60,754 bases of DNA. Origin: an uncultured Oscillospiraceae bacterium (GTDB taxonomy: Bacteria > Bacillota > Clostridia > Oscillospirales > Oscillospiraceae). The translations under genes and the position numbers were made by a program. The notes beneath the pieces were generated by a model. It saw only the letters and a list, made by a program, of their open reading frames with translations. It was not told where the DNA came from and searched no databases. The stretch covers positions 1 through 60,754 of the forward strand of contig CALXCP010000007.1 in the NCBI GenBank assembly GCA_944386845.1, in the 5' to 3' direction. Positions 57,983-60,754 of this stretch are shown piece by piece. Every line of letters begins with the position of its first letter. Position 1 is the first letter of the stretch.

Positions 57983-58624
57983 ATGAGCAAAGGTCAACGC
58001 AAAGGAAAACGCCAGCCCAAGCCCCGCCCCAGGCAGGTGACGGCGGCGGCTCCGGCCGCCCCCGCCAAGAAGCGCCACCCGGTTTGGACGGTGATGAAGC
58101 TCCTCTCCGCCCTCATCGCGGTGGGGCTGGCCGTGTTTTTGGCCGTCCGCTGGAGCGCCATCCCCGACCAGGTGCCCACCGCCTTTGACGCGGAGGGCGT
58201 CCCGGTGGAGTACGCCGGCAAGGGCTCCCTCATCTTCATGCCTGTGGTGGGCATACTGCTGGCCCTGATGATGGCCGCCCTGGTGAACGACACCCGGGTG
58301 TGGCGCTTCCCCTTCGCCCTGCGGGACGAGATGCGGGCCAAGGCCAACGGCATCATGAACAACGCCATCCTTCTGCTGGCGCTGGAGGTGGAGCTGCTCT
58401 TCCTGGTGATGTGCCTGTCCATGGCCCTGTCCTGGCAGCCCCCCAGCTTCCTGCTCCCGGGCCTGATGGGGGCGGTCATCGTCACCGTGGTGGGCGGCAA
58501 CCTGCTGAGCTACGCCGTGGGCGGGAAGAAGAAGGACGGCTCCGGCTCCGGCCCCTCCCGCCCCTCCGGCGGGAGCTCCCCCCTGACCGAGCCCCCGGCC
58601 AACTCCCTGGCCCGCCGGTACTGA
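57983..58624 (+). CDS. DUF1648-type membrane protein
   Basis: A 213-residue protein. A long basic Lys/Arg/Ala N-terminal tail (about 1-30) precedes four membrane helices near 33-55, 80-102, 125-145 and 150-170. WSAIPDQVPTAFDAEGVPVE is the DUF1648 motif, also found in SdpI-like immunity and signal proteins. A Ser/Gly/Pro-rich tail follows. ATG 57983 has AGGAGG. It lies 20 bases after miaB and 31 before mutS. Function is not known. Confidence 0.82.
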   Translation: MSKGQRKGKRQPKPRPRQVTAAAPAAPAKKRHPVWTVMKLLSALIAVGLAVFLAVRWSAIPDQVPTAFDAEGVPVEYAGKGSLIFMPVVGILLALMMAALVNDTRVWRFPFALRDEMRAKANGIMNNAILLLALEVELLFLVMCLSMALSWQPPSFLLPGLMGAVIVTVVGGNLLSYAVGGKKKDGSGSGPSRPSGGSSPLTEPPANSLARRY

Positions 58625-58655
58625 TTCCGTCATTTTGGGAAGGAGGCCCTCTTCA

Positions 58656-60754
58656 GTGGCTGAACTGACCCCCATGAGAAAGCAATACCTCCAGATCAAG
58701 GAGCAGCACCCCGACTGCATCCTGTTCTTCCGGCTGGGCGATTTTTATGAGATGTTCGACCAGGACGCCATCACCGCCTCCCGGGAGCTGGACCTCACCC
58801 TCACCACCCGGGACCGGGGCAAGGCCAAGGAGGACCAGACCCCCATGTGCGGGGTGCCTTACCACTCCTACCTGTCCTACCTGGGGCGGCTGATCCAGAA
58901 GGGCTACAAGGTGGCCATCTGCGAGCAGACGGAGGACCCCGCCCTGGCCAAGGGGCTGGTGGACCGGGAGGTCATCCGCATCGTCACCCCGGGCACGGTG
59001 GTGGACGCCTCTATGCTGGAGGAGGGGATGAACAACTTTCTGTGCGCCGTCTACTGGGACAGCGCCGGGGCCGGGGCATGCTTCTGCGACATCACCACCG
59101 GGCAGGTGCAGGCCACCGCCTTCCACGGGCCCGACCGGCTGGACCACCTCATCAACGAGCTGGGCCGCTTCTCCCCCCGGGAGGCCCTGCTGTCCGACGG
59201 GGCCTTCTCCCTGGCCCCCCTGCGCCGGGCGCTGGAGGAGCGGCTGGACTGCCGGTGCGAGAACGGGGGAGAGGCCCCCTTCCGCCCCGACGCGGCCCGG
59301 GCGGCGGCGGAGGGGCAGTTCCGCAACTGCGCCGACGTGCCCGGCGACGCCCCCGAGGCCCTGCAGGCCGCCGGGGCCCTGGTGGCCTATCTCCACGACA
59401 CCCAGAAGACCGGGCTGGAGCACATCAACACCCTCACCTACTACACCGGGGAGCAGTTCATGGAGCTGGACCTCACCGCCCGGCAGACCCTGGAGCTCAC
59501 CGAGACCCTGCGCGCCAAGGAGAAGAAGGGAAGCCTGCTCTGGGTGCTGGACAAGACCCGCACCGCCATGGGCGGGCGGCTGCTGCGCGCCTGGCTGGAG
59601 CGGCCCCTGCTCTCCCCGGCGGCCATCGGCCGCCGGCTGGCGGCGGTGGACGCCCTGACGGGGGACACGGTGCGCCGGGAGGAGCTCGTCCGCTGCCTGC
59701 GGGACATCACCGACCTGGAGCGCCTCATCGGCCGGGTGGTGTACGGCGCGGCGGGGGGCCGGGACCTGGCCGCTCTGGCCGCCGGGCTGTCCGCCGTCCC
59801 CCGGCTGCGGGAGCTGCTGGAGGGGCTGGACGCCCCTCTGCTCCGGGAGCTGCGGGAGCAGCTGGACGACCTGCCCGAGCTGTGCGGGCAGATCCGCTCC
59901 GCCCTGGTGGACGAGCCCCCCTTCTCGGTGCGGGAGGGCGGCATCTTCCGCCCCGGCTATGACGGCCGGCTGGACCAGCTGCGCAGCCTCATGACCAACG
60001 GCCGGGACATGGTGGCCGCCGTGGAGGCCCGGGAGAAGGAGCGCACCGGCATCAAGAGCCTTCGGGTGGGCTACAACAAGGTGTTCGGCTACTACCTGGA
60101 GGTGACCAAGTCCCAGACCGGGCAGGTCCCCGACGACTACGTCCGCAAGCAGACCACCACCAACACCGAGCGCTACATCACCCAGGAGCTCAAGGAGATG
60201 GAGCACACCATCCTCTCCGCCCAGGACAAGGCGGTGGCCCTGGAGTACGAGCTGTTCACCGCCCTGCGGGACGCCGCCGCCGCCCAGGTGGACGCCATCC
60301 AGCGCACCGCCGCCGCCGTGGCCGGGGTGGACGCCCTGACCTCTTTCGCCGTGGTGGCGGTGAACGGCCACTACTGCCGCCCGGAGGTGGATGCCTCGGG
60401 CCGCATCGAGATCCGGGAGGGCCGCCACCCGGTGGTGGAGCGGATGCTCACCGACAGCCTCTTCGTCCCCAACGACACCGTGATGGACGGGGAGGAGGAT
60501 CGGCTGGCCATCATCACCGGCCCCAACATGGCGGGCAAGAGCACCTATATGCGGCAGGTGGCCCTCATCTGCCTCATGGCTCAGATGGGCTCCTTCGTCC
60601 CCGCCAAAAGCGCCCACCTCGGGGTGGTGGACCGGGTGTTCACCCGCATCGGGGCCAGCGACGACCTGGCCGCCGGCCAGTCCACCTTCATGGTGGAGAT
60701 GAGCGAGGTGGCCGCCATCCTGAAGAACGCCACCCCCCGCTCCCTGCTCATCCT
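58656..60754 (+). CDS. mutS: DNA mismatch repair protein MutS (3' end beyond window)
   Basis: Mismatch-recognition ATPase. The 699 visible residues cover the N-terminal mismatch domain (FFRLGDFYEMFDQDA with the Phe-x-Glu wedge), connector, lever and clamp domains, and most of the ATPase with Walker A ITGPNMAGKSTYMRQVALIC and the DDLAAGQSTFMVEMSEVAAI region. The window stops within the Walker B part (SLLI). GTG 58656 with AAGGAGG is used; a later ATG exists. It follows miaB and the DUF1648 gene in one orientation, the usual Clostridia neighbourhood. Confidence 0.97.
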   Translation, partial: MAELTPMRKQYLQIKEQHPDCILFFRLGDFYEMFDQDAITASRELDLTLTTRDRGKAKEDQTPMCGVPYHSYLSYLGRLIQKGYKVAICEQTEDPALAKGLVDREVIRIVTPGTVVDASMLEEGMNNFLCAVYWDSAGAGACFCDITTGQVQATAFHGPDRLDHLINELGRFSPREALLSDGAFSLAPLRRALEERLDCRCENGGEAPFRPDAARAAAEGQFRNCADVPGDAPEALQAAGALVAYLHDTQKTGLEHINTLTYYTGEQFMELDLTARQTLELTETLRAKEKKGSLLWVLDKTRTAMGGRLLRAWLERPLLSPAAIGRRLAAVDALTGDTVRREELVRCLRDITDLERLIGRVVYGAAGGRDLAALAAGLSAVPRLRELLEGLDAPLLRELREQLDDLPELCGQIRSALVDEPPFSVREGGIFRPGYDGRLDQLRSLMTNGRDMVAAVEAREKERTGIKSLRVGYNKVFGYYLEVTKSQTGQVPDDYVRKQTTTNTERYITQELKEMEHTILSAQDKAVALEYELFTALRDAAAAQVDAIQRTAAAVAGVDALTSFAVVAVNGHYCRPEVDASGRIEIREGRHPVVERMLTDSLFVPNDTVMDGEEDRLAIITGPNMAGKSTYMRQVALICLMAQMGSFVPAKSAHLGVVDRVFTRIGASDDLAAGQSTFMVEMSEVAAILKNATPRSLLI

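Overview
The window is about 60.8 kb of a very GC-rich chromosome. It reads as a Clostridia-class Firmicute, most likely an Oscillospiraceae gut-type lineage of the Flavonifractor/Pseudoflavonifractor sort. The support is sequence content only: two T-box leaders over aminoacyl-tRNA synthetase operons, the dnaA-dnaN-rlbA-recF-remB-gyrB-gyrA order, Noc beside ParA/ParB, RemB, DarA, RicT and YitT, together with high GC and many GTG starts. No species is assigned. The window cuts gapA at its 5' end and mutS at its 3' end.

Layout. (1) 1-4.6 kb: end of gapA, an XRE regulator, then rpmH-rnpA-yidD-yidC-jag behind a consensus promoter. (2) 4.6-7.7 kb, minus strand: pth, prs, a GlmU acetyltransferase half, and a separate HD-domain gene. 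(3) 7.7-16 kb: a 917-bp non-coding stretch with a dispersed repeat, then mfd, a parvulin lipoprotein and a Ca2+-type P-ATPase. (4) 16-21.5 kb: an FtsX-type permease with a huge coiled coil, its ABC ATPase, and a divergent TetR gene; a second copy of the repeat lies between ATPase and permease. (5) 21.5-26 kb, minus strand: yitT, then a T-box operon with a zinc-ribbon gene and ileS. (6) 26-39.6 kb: dnaA, oriC, dnaN, rlbA, recF, remB, gyrB, gyrA, small genes, rnhA, darA, holB, ricT. (7) 39.7-44.4 kb, minus strand: a T-box operon GNAT-hisS-hypothetical-aspS. (8) 44.4-51.8 kb, minus strand: mgsA, minD, rsmG, mscL, serS, a coiled-coil membrane protein, parB, parA, noc, with three parS-like palindromes. 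(9) 52-60.8 kb: a degenerate alanine-racemase-like gene, a LysR regulator, a metallophosphoesterase, prmA, miaB, a DUF1648 protein and mutS.

Functionally this is an origin-proximal housekeeping region: replication initiation and sliding clamp, gyrase, chromosome partition and nucleoid occlusion, tRNA charging, ribosome and membrane-protein biogenesis, repair (Mfd, RecF, MutS). The classical origin neighbourhood is rearranged: the rpmH block sits 22 kb from dnaA, and mnmE/mnmG are not in the window.

The most unusual items are a 93-bp dispersed repeat found twice, with a hairpin whose arms differ by compensatory changes; an alanine-racemase homologue lacking the PLP lysine; a GlmU reduced to its acetyltransferase half; a MinD that stops before the usual membrane-targeting helix; and parS-like and Noc-site-like palindromes around the partition genes.
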